Source of the DNA: Castor canadensis
Taxonomy: Eukaryota; Chordata; Mammalia; Rodentia; Castoridae
Direction of reading: 5' to 3'
DNA: 64,000 bases
Assembly: GCF_047511655.1 (NCBI RefSeq)
Contig: NC_133395.1
Coordinates: 148,418,318 to 148,482,317, forward strand
The translations under genes and the position numbers were made by a program. Below, one piece after another: positions 12,101 through 27,100 of this stretch (positions within the stretch are counted from its first letter, which is position 1; the number at the start of each line of letters is the position of its first letter). The notes under the pieces are model-generated. The model was not told where the DNA came from. It was given only the letters and a program-made list of their open reading frames with translations, and made no database searches.

Positions 12101-15100
12101 GCAGGTGGTGCAGGGCAGGGAGCAGGTGGGACACAGGGAGGACGTGGGTAGAGCAGGAAGGGAGTAGGTGGCACAGGACAGGGTATAGGTAACTCAGGTG
12201 GGATGTGGGTGGCACAAGGCAGGATGCAGGTGGTGCTGGTGGGGCACAGGGAGGATGTGGTGCAGGTAGGGCACAGGTGGCACAGGGCAGGGTGTGGGTG
12301 GCATAGATGGGGTGCAGGTGGGGTGTGGGTTGTGTAGGCTTTGGCTCCTGTGGACTCAGCACTCAGAGGCTGATGGCACCTGGACAGCCTCCTGGGACCC
12401 CCACATCTACAACTGACTCAGGGGCCAATGAGACATGTGGAGCTGTCTCACACTAGGAGAGGTTGAGGACCAGGTCCAGAACTGTGACACCCTTTGTGAC
12501 GGGGGTGAAAGGACTCTCTAGATGCTGGGGCTACTGACAAAGCCTAAAGCGGCCCCCCAGGAACAGGGTTCTTAGTAACGTCATATGAGTTGCTAGGTCA
12601 GGCTTTACCTAAAGTCAAGGGTGAGCCTGAGCTTTTGTGATCTATGAGCCCTAACCCTTATTCAGGTTCACCCAGGGCTTAGCATCGGCCAAAGGTGCTG
12701 CCCACCTCTGGCCCACATGGAAGTGGTAGTTGTAGCAGGTGGTCTTCTATTGAGCCAAAGCACTTTCAAAAGGGTGCTTACAATAAATGTTTATCAGTAA
12801 TAGTATTTTAGCAAGACTAACAGTGCTCCAACAATGCTTAACTTCTGTCCCAGGGAAAAGTGGGCTCCTCTACCTTGTACTGCACTTCAGCCCAACAGAA
12901 GACCTGTGATTGGTGCAAACACAACCTTTATTTGCATAATGGCTATGCTGTAATTGGAGTAAACATAAGTGGACTGTTGTGATTGGTGCGGGACCTCCTC
13001 CCAACCCCTGCTATATAGGTAGGCTGCTCAACTCCCTTTGTGAGCACCTGGGAGGTGTGCTCCTTTCTGGAGCACTCAGCTGTCACCGTATCAGGTCTCA
13101 ATAAAGGCTTTCTCTTGAGTGACCTTTCCACCTTTCCTGAGCTGTAACAGGAAGAGAAGAAGCAGTGGTGGCAAGGAGGAAGCAAGCTGACCAGTGTGGT
13201 CAGGGGCAAGAAGTACCTAGAGTACACCTGTGGGCAGTGGAGCTGCAACACTTAAGCCCTGACCCCTGTGCTGCCACCTAGCTGTCAAAGGCCTAGGGCT
13301 GACTGCTGTTGCCCCTGCTATCTACACTGTGCAAATACTTCAATAGCTCAGAGCAATTGGTAGAGCTTCTTGCCTACCCATGACTTCTCTGTGTTGTAAC
13401 ATAAGTTCCCCCTCTGCCCTGGAAGAAGCCAGACCTGATTTTATGTGTGAGTGCTGCTGTGACTTACTCAGAAGCCTGGACAAGATGCCAAGGTCAAGCT
13501 GGAGCTGTTCAGAAACTGAAATATGCAAAAGCACAGGTTGGTGGCTCCAAAGCTCTCCCAGGGAAGGAAGCTGAGCCAGTGCTGGTGGCACTAAGGTATG
13601 CGTGTGTGGCTTTGTACTCAGAGGTCTCAAGCAAGCGGCATCATTGTTCTACCGTTTGAAGACCAGTCTTTACTGTCTGGTTATGTTTGATTTGTTATTT
13701 GCGTGTTCTTGGACCACGTTAGCTCTGTTTTCTCTGTCAAATGCTACAGATAGGTCAGTTTTTCTTGATCTGAAGTTGGGTTGTCTTTGGCTTTGATACA
13801 TTGATACAGCTCTAAATGTATGTCTAGTTAGTCTGAAATTGGAAAGGATATATGTGAATATATCAACTTGATACCTGAATCTATGAGGATGCATTTAATT
13901 TGAAGGTTTGAAATATGTGATATTTAAATGTTATCTCTAGAAAAGTTGGGGAAAAGGCCTTGAGAAACCTGAAGTGTCATAACACAGGGCTGTGATCCCA
14001 GCAATGTGGGAGGTCATAGGTAGGAGCATCGTGGTCTGAGGCTGGCCCTAGGCAAAAACATGAGACCCTACATGAAAAATAACTAAAGCAAAAAGGGCTA
14101 GGGGCACGGCTCAAGTGCTCGATTTCCTGCCTAGCAAGTATGAGGCCCTGACTTAAAACCCCAGAACCACCAAAAAACAACAAAAAGAATAAAGTTGGAT
14201 TGTTTCTCTTTGTTCTAGTCACAAAAGGCCCTTTATACAACAGGTATGTCTATAAATGCTGGAGAATGTTGGGTACTTGTCAACTCGAACATTTTAGAAC
14301 AGCTAGTAGTCTAGTATGTATTCTTGTAGCATCTTTCACAGTAGGGCACAGTTAATGGGAGCCATGACTTACATTTTAAATCTCATTTTGGTATGTGTTA
14401 CTAACCTGTGTGGTTTTGTGATTTTTAGAACTTATCTTTGAAAAAATAAAAGATTCTATAGATAACTAAACAAGGTTATAACTTAGTGTTATCCACTAGT
14501 CTAAGTAGTAGATTATGTCCTGAAATAAATAAGTGGTTGTTATAAAAAAAAAGAAAATAAAAAGAAAAAGGAAGGAAGGAAAGAAAGAAGGGAGGAAGGA
14601 AGGAAGGAAAGAAGGAAGGAAGGAAGGAAGGAAGGAAGGGGCTGCATTGGAAGTAAATTTCTTGGTTCAGCCATGTGAGAAGGACTTCAGCGGGTGGAGT
14701 TACAGAGCTTGAGCTTGAACCAGACAATATCTGCATCTTCCCACTATGAGATGCTTCTTTGTTTCCCCCTAAACTATTTAAGGGCTTCGAGAAGCAAAAT
14801 GAGATGAGGAACAGCCAAGAGTTTCCTACCATAGGCTGGCTGGAGTGGACTGGATCCCACACTTCACCTCCACACACAACTCTGAGGTTTCAGAAACCCT
14901 GTCCAGGTACAGGGTCCTACATGAACAGCAAGCATGGTTATGGCTAAGCCTTTCAGAGTGCTAACCAGCTGTGAGGCAATGTTGTAGTACTTTAAACCTA
15001 ATGAGATAGCTACCGTCATTGTCCCCATGTTTCAGAGGAGGAATCCAAAGCAGAGAGCTGAAGTAACCTTCCCAAGCTGCATACCTCAGAGATGGAAGGG

Positions 15101-18100
15101 TCCTCACACCTCAGTGGGCCTGCCAGACAGCAGAGAAGCTCTGGAAGGACTCAGGCCAGTGGCCATTTGCATTAGGTGAACACAGGTCACGTGATGAGGT
15201 TGGGATAAGGAAGCCTCTGAGCACAGGCCACTGGAAAGCAGGACAGGGAGAACCTGCTATGGAATTTTCCAAGGAGTCAAATATGTTGCAGAGAAGCCAC
15301 ATTTCCCAGGGCTGGGCTGCGCTGCTCACCTAGTACTCGGTGTCCAGCTGCTTCCACCACTGCCCCACTCTCCACTGGACCATTCCTCAGGGTCCTTGAG
15401 ACAAGCAGCTCTGAGAAGGCATTGCAATGAGCATGCCTCCCTGCCTGCAAACCTATCCGCTGGGCCTCCAAAGCTCTCCTGTGAGATGTTGGAGGCTCTG
15501 GGAGGCGTCTGGGAGCTGCAGAGGTACTGTGGTCCAGAAGTCATTGCTGGAGTGAAAGCAGGTGGTGGCTGCCCACTGTTTCTCACACCCTCTTCCCTGA
15601 CAGACCTCCTGTGTGGTTGGTTGGATGTCCCCTCCAGCTGGCCTCATTTGCACCCTCCCAGAGCCCCAGGCTCGCCTCTGATGGCTTCCTCCTGCTGCAG
15701 TCAATGATCACATATGGCTGCCCGCCCAGCAGCTTACATAGCCTGACAAGGGCCAGATGTTGTTCTTCTCTTTTCTCATCTTGGCAGCACCATCTGACAG
15801 GCCCCTCCCTTGGCTCTGTGATATACAGAGCATGGCCGCAGGAGCCACCAAATCCGGCTTCCACCCTGCAGTACTGTGGCTTTGCTGCATGACCTCCACA
15901 GCTCCCTCCCCCTCTCTGAGCCATGGTAAGCAGTAACAGGGCTCTGCTCTGGGCTGGGACCTGGGGTCCTGAAGATGAACCGAAATAACACAGAGCTTCT
16001 AAACATACACAGCTAATATTTGAGGTGATTTTAGGTGGCGCTCAGATGAACAGGTACGTTGTGTGTTTTAAATAGTGACGCATAGACTATAATGTCTCCT
16101 AAGGATAGTAAGCACATTGATCTCAGCTTTAACTTTATGACAGTGATGTAACTTCCTTTTAAGATTATTTAAGTTGTGCTGGGGGTGTGATTCAGTGGCA
16201 GAGCGCTTGCCTCATATGTGCAAGATCTGGCTCCATACCCAGCACACAAGAAGAAAAAAGTTAAGTAAAAGCAGTACTCTGTAGATGATGGCAAAGAATG
16301 GCACAGATCTTGGGGACACCCAGACTGGCAAATGCTTAGACACCAGCACAGAGGAAGCTCTAGCTCTTTCCTGCCCCTTGGCCTTCCTTGCCTTGATCAT
16401 TTTTTGGGGTATTGGGGTTTGAATCAGGGCCTTGTGCTTGCTAGGAAGGTGCTCTGCCACTTAAGCCATGTCACCAGACCTTACCCTCTTTTTTTTTTTT
16501 TTTTGGCAGTACTGGGGATTGAACTCGGGCACTCTACCACTGGAGCCACTCCACCAGCCCCTCCTTACTCTGCCATAGTTTGGATCTGTAATGTTGTCAA
16601 AGGTCCTTGTGTTAAAAGCTTGGTCCCCAGGGGTGGAGCCTTTAGGAGGTGGGGCCTAGCAGGAGTCTTCAGGTCATTGAGGGTGTGGCCTTGAAGGGGA
16701 CTGTGGACTCCCTGGTCCCTTTTTCTCTTCCTTTGCTACATGGCCTTTGAGGTGAGTGGTTTTGCTCTGCCACACACCCTTATCATGATGTGCTGCCTCC
16801 CCACAGGCCCAAAGCAGCATGCTAGGCTGGCCATGGATGAAAAGCCTCCAAAACTGTGAGCCAGAATCAACCTTCTCCCGTGTTGTGCTGGAGGTTGAAC
16901 CCAGGGCCTCAGGCATGCTAACACTTGCCTTAACACTGAGCCTCAACCCCAGTCCCAACCTTTCCTCAAGCATTTTTTTTTTACATTATAGTTGACCTAA
17001 AAAATTTTTTTTATTATTGTGCTGGGGTACATTATGACATTTACCAAAGTTCTTACAATATTCACAGTTGAATTCACCCCGTCTATCATTCTCCTTTACC
17101 CTCAGGTGTTTTGTTACAGTGATAGACGCTGACTAGTTTAGGTGGGCATTCTGGAACATCTCTCTGGAGCTCAAAATAAGCTAGATAAATAGTATGTCAT
17201 ATTTTTATACCTACTTTGAAAAATAAGTGTAATGATACCCTAACAGCAATTTAAGTATGAAAAAGAATTTTATGTGCTTCAGCATATAAATACTCAGACA
17301 TTAGGTATTTCAGATACTTAAGTCTATTTATAATAGATAAATTTGAATTTAAGAGGGATAAGATTATATTAACTTGAATGTTGACACTTTTTCTATATTT
17401 GGCATTTTGAAGTATAGGCTAAAAAAATACATCAGATAAGTGCATAGAAAGATAGGTAAGCAGATATGTAGGTAAATAGGTAAGTCGATGGCTGGCTGGC
17501 TGGAGACACTAACAGGTGGACACAGCTCATGGGGTCTGAGCCTGATGACCTCCAGTGGACACAGGCATTCCTCCTCAGCTGGGTGAGGACCACAGGTGTT
17601 TTCACTGTCTGTGATGTGGCTCTGAAATGAGCAGCAGCTCTTGGAAAATTCCAAACAAAACAAAGTGTGACCTTTCCTCAACTCACAAAACCTTGCATTC
17701 TTAGAAAATTCTTTGTACATTAAACTGTGAAAAAGATGTGTTCATACACAGAGCAGAGTTAGACTCTGATCTCAGATAATTACAGTAGAAACAAGCTTTC
17801 CACAGCACGCATGTCCAGCAAGACATGTGGAAGTCTTGTGTGGTTTGGGGCCATCTTGGTTGTATAGGCCCAGCTCCATGGCCCAGCAGCTCCTCTCTTG
17901 GGCGCTCTCACACCAGGCTTGGTGCCACCTTGGGAGGTGGGAGGCTGGGCAGCCTGGGTGCTCACTGACATTGAGGATGTGGGGACTGCACTGAGGGGGA
18001 GGCGGTGAGCAGAGGGACACGGCAACAAGGTGGCTCTGTCCCCAGCACTGATGAGAAGAGAAGCAGCAGAGCACCGTGTCATCCATGTAGGTGGAAAACA

Positions 18101-21100
18101 GACAAAACCACACATACTGCAAGAACACCTCTTCTATGGGAGGAGGAGTCCTCACAGTGCTTCCTGCAAATGCCTGTCCTGATGAGGTACTGGACCCTAC
18201 ATGTACTGTGGTAAAGTTTAGAGATTAACAGCAGCAACTCACAAAAAGATACCGTATGGAGTAAAAGAAGGGCTACTTGACCACAAGCACAGTGATGATG
18301 GAGACAGCTGCTGAGTGACTAGGCAGGGGGCACGCACAGTGCAGGTAAACCTGATGAAGGGTTGATGCCCTCGTGGGCAGGACGGAGCAGGAAACGTGAG
18401 ACTGCATCACACTGCTCAGGGAAGTGCTCAACTTAGACCTAGGAGTTGCTGACTTCTGGCATTTTCCATCTTCAGATTGTGACTGACCACAGGTAATGGA
18501 ACCAAGGATGAGGGGGGTGATGATTGCACACAGAAACCACACAGGACTTCTTGCAGGGAAGGAGGGGATTGGGAAGAAGAGGGGAAAATCCATTCTTAGC
18601 CTGTCCCCTCCAAGTTTCCTGCTCAGAATGCCGTAGTGTCAGAATACTGGTCATAAGGACAGGGCCATTTATTCCTTATTTGGGGCTTGAGCCTACTAGG
18701 GAGCACTCTGCCACTGAGCTGCACCCCCAGTATGACCGTCATTTAATCCAGGGGCCGGTAAACTTCCTCTGTAAAGGGCCAGGTAGTAAATGTTTCCGGG
18801 CTGCGGAGCCCACATGGTCATTGTAGCACAAACACAGCAACAAGAATTCATAAACAATGAACATGGCTATGTTTCAATAAAATATTTAGGGACTAAAATT
18901 TGAGTTTCAAGAGTTTTTACATCATGAAATAGCCCTTTTTGAGTTTTTTCAACTGTTTAAAAATGTAAATCTTGTTTTTAGTTTGTGGACTGTCCAAAAC
19001 CAGTCATGGGGCAGGATTTGGCCTCAGGCTGCTGTTTGCCATCCCTGAGTTAACTGGTGACCTCTGCTCTCTGTGGAGCCCTGTCTGAGGACAGCAGCCT
19101 GGAGCCAAGGCCAGCCAGCACCCAGTGGACTTGTCAAGAGCACGGAATGATGCAATGGAATAAACCACCCCCACCTGTGGGGCAGAAAGACCACTCTGGC
19201 ATACGGGAGGAGACTGTGACCTCTGCAAGACACAAATTCATTGGTGGAATCTGAGGACATGGGGTGTAGAGTTGGGGTGATGGCCTCCCTGGCTGTCCAC
19301 AAAAATCAGACCCCCAGCCACTGATTGTGGTTTTTGTGTTCACCACAATAAACCCTGGCAGGCCAGCCTTGGTGACACTTGTTGCCTCTCTCTCCTCACT
19401 TCCAGTGACCTGTCTGCCTCCCAGGGGTGGCACTGTGTTCACCTCTCTGGGGTAGGTAGAACTTCTAGGAAAGGCCCCTGAGATTCCACACCCTAGTTCC
19501 TGGGACCTGAATGAGTTTAGCCATTCCTGACTGGTAGAGAGGAAGAAATCAAGGGACTTGAAGGGAGAGGAGACATGGGTCAGGTATTGCAGGCTGGAAC
19601 AGAAGGGGTCCACTGGATAGAATAGCAAGGAAATAGGGTCTCATTCCAACAAGTACAAGGAACTGGGTTCTGCTTATACCTGAATAAACTTGGCAGGAGA
19701 TTCTTCCCCAGACCCCCAAATCTGGCCAAGGACCCCTTGATTTTGGCCTGTGAGACTCTGAGCAAAACCAGCTGAGCTGCCTGGACTTCTGGCCACAGAC
19801 TCTGAGGTCGCAAGTGGGCATGGTCTCAAGCCACTTAGTTTGTGGTTATTTGTCATGGTTGTGATAGAAACCAAACATGGTTCTGTGATGACGGCTTTGT
19901 CACCAGGAGGCGGCCCTCGTGTAGGACTGGGAGGACAGTGGGCAGTCTGACTCATGGGCCTGGTGGAAGCAGTGTCTATGGGAAGCTTTTTCTCTCTTGT
20001 ACGGAAGCCTCGCTTTGCTCTTGAAGCCCACTTCATCACCAGGACCATCTTACCTGAGATCAACTGATTACAGATTTTAATACAACTGCAAAACACCTTC
20101 AGAGCAACCACAGGACACTTCACTGTGTCACATCGAAGTCAAGGCAAAGCCGGGTGTGGTGGCCGTGGCCACGATCAGCACTCAAGAGGCTGAGGCAGGA
20201 GGATCGGGAGTTCCACGGTGGCCTGGGCTACGAAGTAAGACTGTATCTCAAAAACCAAAAAAATCCACCAACCAACCAGCAAGAGCAAAACTAAAGAAAC
20301 AAAACTTCCAAAACAGAACAAAAATCAAAAATCAAAATAAAAAACTGAGATGACACTGAACCGAACCTCTTCTGGATGGACAAAGGCATAGCTATTTGCT
20401 TCTCTCTCTGAGCCACTCAGTGCCCCTGAAGCTTCAGGAAACCTTGGGGTTGTCAGGACACCAGACTGCAGGCAGGGCTGCTGGAGGCTGGAGTGGGTGG
20501 CCAGGCCATCAGTCCTCCCCCGAACCTACCCTGGGGGGGGGTCCTGTGTTCTACACAGTGGCTTCCTTTGCCAAGAGGCGTTTCCTGAGTGAAGAAGCCT
20601 CGCAGGAAGCAGAGCCCTGCTTGTGAAAACAAGAGAACAACAGGAGGAAGAAGAGGAGGAGTCGAAAATAAACCACGAGGACGGAGCATGGGGACAGAAC
20701 TTGGAGGCCCTTTGGGCTGGGAAGCATCCCTTGAGAGTCCTGCTCTTTGGTCCCCACTGTCCTTACTAGGCATGGTGAGAATATCTAGCAGATCTGGACA
20801 TCTGTCTCTTAGGGGCGAGTGTCCTTCAAGGTCCTGTCTGCCCAAGTGCTGACTTAGCATTTGATCTATCACAGAGGAGTCATGAAGCTAGCCACTGTCC
20901 TTAACGACATAATGGCCCCTTACCTTCCCCTGGAGGAGACAGACTTTAAGGAAGTTGTTGCAAAGATAACAAGTGATGGAGGACTGTGCGAGGTGACAGG
21001 GAGCAGGCTGACATGTGGGGTGTCTGGCTGAAGGATGGAGGTGACGGGTCAGGAGTGGCTAGGGGACCCCAGAGGGAGCAGCACATTCAGAGGGCCCTCG

Positions 21101-24100
21101 GAGGGGTTTGGTGGGCTCAAGGGACAAAATGATCAGTGTGGCTGCTGTGGTGGACTGCATGGCTGTCATGACCGTGGCAAGGAGTTGCAGTATGGTCGTG
21201 GTTGGAGAAGTCAAAGTTTCCATGTGGATGTGCAGAAGACCACCCTAGTCCCATGTGGCCAGTGGCCAGAGAGGAGCTGGGACACTGGTTAGGAGCCTGG
21301 GATGGGTTCAGGGGCAGGGCTGGGGCTGGGCCAGGCAGTGGGTGTCATTGGAGAGGAGCAGGTGGATCTGTGATCAGTAGGACTCGGGGACACCACGGGG
21401 AGGGACATCTGGACTCTTTGCCTGTTCCCCCTCATTTGGTCAGTCCTCATCCAGGTCAGGTTCCAACTTGCTCAGACCTCTGCAGGGAACACAGACACTG
21501 TGAGCTCATGCTCAGCCCTAGATTTTTGCTGCCTGGTTTCCCATGCCCCAAACTGTACAAGCCACTGGCTTCCTGCGACCACTCAAGTCTTAATTCCGTA
21601 TCATCTCTTAGGAGAGATCACCTGGATGGGCTGATCTCCATACATTGAAGTGCAGACCCCTAGTTCCTCAGAATGACTACATTTGGAGACAGGGTCTATA
21701 GTGGGGGTGGTTGAGATAAAATGAGGTCCTTAGGTGGAATCCTGTATGACTGGGGAACTCGGGCACAGAGGCACTAAGAGAGAAGGTGCTGTGAGGGCAG
21801 CATCGAGCAGTGGAGGAGGAGGATCAGAAGAAGCCATCTTACTGCTCCTTGACCCAGACTTCAGCCTCCAGGACTGTGAGGCCCCAGTTGACGTGCTACT
21901 CACTACGGCATCATGGGCTGATACTCATGCACCCCAAGACCTCTCCCTCACCTGTTCACTCATTGATGTTGTTGGTTAGCTGTCTCCCCAACAGGGGAGG
22001 AAAGGGCCCCAGCTGTGAGGGCTGGGGCCATGTCTCACTCATGGCTGCCTCTCTCCCACCCTGGGCAGCTCATGTATTCTACACCCTGGGAAGAATTTGG
22101 TTAAATAAAGAAAAAACAATGGCTATTTCTGTCAGAAAACCATGAAGAGACAAAATGAAGAGTCTTTGTCTCACCTGTTACTGGGCCTCTGAGTTTGAGC
22201 AGTTTAGACCTCAAGAGAACCCACCTGCCCACCAATACAGACCAGAAGTCCTTGGCAGCTGGTGTACCTGTCTCAGTATACAGACATCTGGCCTTTCCCC
22301 GGCCAGACTCTTGGCTGGGCTTGAGGCAATGGGAAAGAAAAGCATGGCCTTGGGGCCACAGTGCCTGCAAGTGTCATGGGGACATTGTTCTTTGGAGGAC
22401 CAACCCCTCCCCTTCTCTTGGTCCCTGCAAAGACAAGGTGAGTCTGTAACTTAGGTCTGTGATTGGGCAGTGATTGGCCTAAGACCCAAAGGACCCCAAT
22501 CAGCATAGTCTATACCTTGGGTACCAGTGATTAGTTCAGGATGGGTATGGCTCATGTCAGAAAAATCAGAGTTAATCTTAATATTTTGCTGGAACCACTG
22601 GAAAGAAAAGCTCTTCCTATTGATGGTGGCTGGGGACAGGAGTTTATCTGGTGATGATGGTAGCCATTTTGCTACCTGGTTTGAAAACAGAGATAAGCAG
22701 GGGAACACAGAGATAAGAAATGGAAGAGGAGAGATACAGGCATGCCTTGAGCCCCTGGATGCAGCTGTGCCTGAGGCTATAGGCTCTCAAGATTTCTTAT
22801 AGATAAATAAATATCCCCCTCCCTTTGCTTTTTTTTTCTTTTTTTGGTATATGGTTTCAGTCATTAGGAACTAAAAATTCAACATAGATTTCCCTCCACC
22901 CAAAAGAAGTATATTTATTTTTCACCATTTCTTCTACAAACTTTCAGGCAGAATGAAATCTACAATGCCCCAAACCTACAGTGTCCTGCCCATCTTCAGA
23001 ACCCAGCTCAGATATGCCCTCCACCAAGAGATGCCCTGCTGCCCAACCAGTGTTACTTGGGCATTCTTCTGTACTCTGCCACACTCAACGGAAGCAGTTC
23101 TTTTGCTTGCTGGGTTGTGCCCATAGCCAGAGGATTTTCTGGGGGATAAACTCTGATTATTAGCACCAAGCACCACCACCATTACTATTTACAGGGCTCT
23201 CTCTACCTGGTGGGCTCTGTGATAAGGGAAGACGTGGTGTCCAGTGTTATGGGCACTTCTCAATGCTTAGCACTACTCTAGGTCCTCTGTGCACATTAGC
23301 ACTGAGTTTTCTAGTGCTGCTGTCTTTATCCCGCTTACAGAGACTCTTGCTGCAGATTGTACTCTCAAGGCTCCCCCACTGCCTCTCCCTTTCAGCATTT
23401 ACGTCAAGACTCAGAAGCAGAGCCATCCACTCTGTGGGTGACGAATGGCTCACAGAGGTGAAGGGGGCGGCCCAAGTTCCCACTGTAATGTGGGGGAAAG
23501 CTGGGATTCCAATCGGGTGGGCCAGCCTTCTGAGCCTCTGCTTGCAGAGGGCACCTTGACCCTGGCCCTTTGTGAGCCCCGGGTATTGTCCCTGGAGGAA
23601 AGGCCTCTGTTCCCACCAGTGGTCAACCAGCCCAGGGGACCTCCCAGGACAATGGCATAGATGCCAGGCCCTACCTCACCCTCCCTCTGCTCCTTCCCTG
23701 ACTGGAACCTGACCCCCAGCTTGGCCCAGGGGCAGAAGGAGGTGCCCTCAAGTGGCCTCATCTTTGTGTCCCCTCCACATGGCTATGGATTGAACCAACC
23801 TCTGCCTTCCTCCCTCTCTCCTTTTCATCCTTCAATACAACAAAGCCAGAGAGGCCAGCCTGCCCTCTTCCCTGCTCCAGCTGGAGCAGTGGTTCTACAT
23901 TCTTTGCAGACTCTTTGGGCTCCTACCCCTGCCCAGGTGTCTTGAAGGCCTGCAGCAAAGCAGGGAAGGCCTGGCCAGGCAAATGGCTGAGACACCAGCA
24001 GCCTCTGAGGTTAGGAAAGGCCATGAACTCACTTGAGACCTTCCACCCCAAGGCCAAGGTTGACCCCTCCAAGGTCCAGTACTACCCCTAGGTTGGTGGT

Positions 24101-27100
24101 CAGGTACTGCCTCTCTAAGCAACACTAGGCCATTGGACCTGCCAAAGTCCCAGGTAGTCACACCCTGCCTGGCAAGACATGTCTGAGGACAGCCTCCACT
24201 GGTCTGCTCTTGCCTCCTTTCACCTGCTCACATGCATCTTGCTGTGCCAGGCCTGGGCTGGGGCACAGAGACACTCTGCTGATGCTTTCTCCGATGGGCT
24301 CTGCCATGCTCTGAAACACCTGAACAGTACAAGCAGGGGCTAGGAAATCCCATTCAAGATGATCTTGTCCAAGGTGTGACCCAATTTCCTCCTTGGGCCT
24401 CACTCTCTAGAGAGCCTTGCTTGACCCTGGTGGACTGTCCCTGAGTCTAGAAGGGGATTTAGGCTGTGAGCTCAGAGAGGGAGGGTGTATGTTGCCTGTC
24501 CATGTCCAACGGACTCTCTCAGTTCCTCTGGGAGGATCTCAGTTCTAGAGCTCAGGGGGCCTTGCTCTGACTCCAGTATGTGACTGATATTTGGCCAATT
24601 ACAGAATCAAATTATCCTTGCCTACATGACGGGTTTGGGGTTGAGTGTGCTTCCAAGTTGGCCCACTGAGGCTTGGGTCTGAACAGTCTATCTTCCAGAC
24701 TCAGAACATTGGAGTTACCTTGGCATCAGGAGCGTGAAGTGGAGCTTCAGCATGTCCTGGTGACACTGCTGGAGAACCTGGATCCAGCCATACCTGAAGC
24801 TGTGCATGCCTAGATTTTTCACTGTAAAATCAACTTCTTTTTCACCCAAGTCAGTTTGAGTTAAGCTTTCTGCACTCATCTGAGAGACCTTGCTGATAGG
24901 AAGGAAAGAAAGAGAAAACAGAGGACAGATGGGGAGTGGCTGGACCTGGGTCTGCAGCAGAGCAAGCTAAGTGGCATTTTATGAATGGTGATGCAGATAT
25001 TCCATAACAAGCAGCTTGCATTTCTGTGACATGACGTCTTTCCCAAGTCACCAGTGCAGTCTGCTAGGCACAAACCTGTGCTGGGCCCATATGCACTGTC
25101 CTATGGGATTGAGGAGGGAGCAGAGGTGGGACACAGGGATTGTGTGGCCACGAAGGGTGGGCACTCCCGTGGGGAGGATGCCTCTTTCAGCAGGGGGCTG
25201 GGCCAGGTGAGCTCCTGGGCTCTCCCCTGCCTGGAAGCCTGAGCCCCTGAGGCTCTGAGGCTCTCCTGTGTGGACTGGGCTTCTACCACTCAAAGCAGTG
25301 GCTTCTTTTGGCCGTTTTGCACATGACACATTGTGTCCTAACATGCTTGTTCACAGCCAGCTCCCTTGAGTATCTGAGCACACTGGACTGTCCATGCCAT
25401 TTTGTCCACAGGGTATCAGGCACAGGCTTGGTCCACGGGCGGTACTTAGAAAGTATTGTTGAGTGAATAAATGGATGTCTCCAGTTGCTTAAGTTTTTGC
25501 TGTTTTTTTCTAGGTTGGTGGTCAAGATGGTGGACAAAGGTTGTATGGGAAGCTCCCCTTCTTTCTATGAATACACAGAAATGCTGGGTAAAATACAGCT
25601 ATTTAAAAGAACAAAGATACAAGGTCAAAAACAAGAAGAGGAGGCCTCCAGCTTGTATGGGGAGAGAAGGTGCAGCTGCAACGCCCACGGAGGGCCACAG
25701 ACAACCAGGCCTGTGCAGTGATAAGTGGGCTCTGTGTGAAGCCAGAGGCCAGCAAACAGCTGCCTCTTCCATGAGCCAAAACTATCAAAATTCCTCCTAT
25801 GGGCCTTGGGATTTGTTCCAAATCAGTCACGGCTCTACCAAAGATGGGCCCACAGTCCCAAATTACACAGCACACCAGAAACTTGCCATTCCTGAGGCAG
25901 CAGACATAAAACACCAGAGGAAACTCAGTTACTGCTGCAATCCAAGATACTGTAAAGTAAGTACGGTATTGCTCCCAGACCTTCTGTGGATACCATAACC
26001 CTCGGATGCTCAGGTTCCTTCCATAAATGGCACAGTATTTGCACAGAACCTACACAGCCCTTCTATTTACTTTAAATCATCGTTAGACAACATACAATAC
26101 CTAATACAACGGAAATGCTGAGACAACTGTTACTACTGCACTGTTGAGAGAATACTGACAAGAAAAAGTCTGAGCATATTCAGAACAGATGCATTTTATT
26201 CTGTATATTTTTGGTCTCAGTAAGTTGAATCATGTATGTGGAACCCAGGGGTACTGAGTCCCCATTGTATGTTTAAGATTAAAGAGGGTCCCATAACACA
26301 GGGCTGAGCAGGATGAAAAGGAATGTACGGAAACAGAGATGTATGCAGCTCATGGCCCTTGTGTTATGGTTTGAATATGAAATGTCCCCACAGGGCTCGG
26401 TTGGCAGCTGATGGGCTTCTGGGAAGTCACTGGATCCTCAAGGCTCTGACTTGATCAATGAGTCCCTTAATGGATTCACGGTATGAAGGCATTATTACGA
26501 GGTGGCAAGAAGTAGGAGTTGGGCGTGGTGGAGGAAATAAGTCACTGGGGCATGTCTTTGGGATACATCTTTCCCTGCCCCCCTCCTGTATTCTCTCTCT
26601 CTGCTTCCTGGCCGCCATGAGTGAGTAGCCTCTGCTACATGTTCCTGCTACTCTGATGTTCTGCCTCAACACAGGGCCAGAATCAGCCAAGCCAAGGCCT
26701 TCGGTCTGAAATGTCTGACACCCTGAGTTAAAATAAACCCTTCTTCACTTAAGTTTATGTCAGGCCTTTTGGTCACAGTGACATGAAGTCTGACTAATAC
26801 ACCCTCCTAGTATGTAAGGTGTCCTGTAGATGTTTCTGAGGTGGGAGAACCCAAGAAGACTGTGTATGTAACCAAACCTAGGCAGGGGTGTGAGGTATTG
26901 AACTGTGCAGGCTGGGTTTCCACCCTGCACTGGGTAGTCACTCGAGGTACCCTGGCAAGTGCTCCTCACTGGCCTCAGTTTTCTCAAGGGGAATTCAGGT
27001 AAGAAGAACACTCAAGGTGGTTTAGAGGTGCCGTGCACTGCCATGGGGAAAGTGCCTGGCATCGTGTGTGGCATATTGTTGCTCCATACATGACTGTGGC

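Noticed and set aside
25471-25998. 175-codon plus-strand open frame
   Set aside because: Runs into a Tigger-type element, and its upstream part resembles old L1-type text; no supported coding signal.
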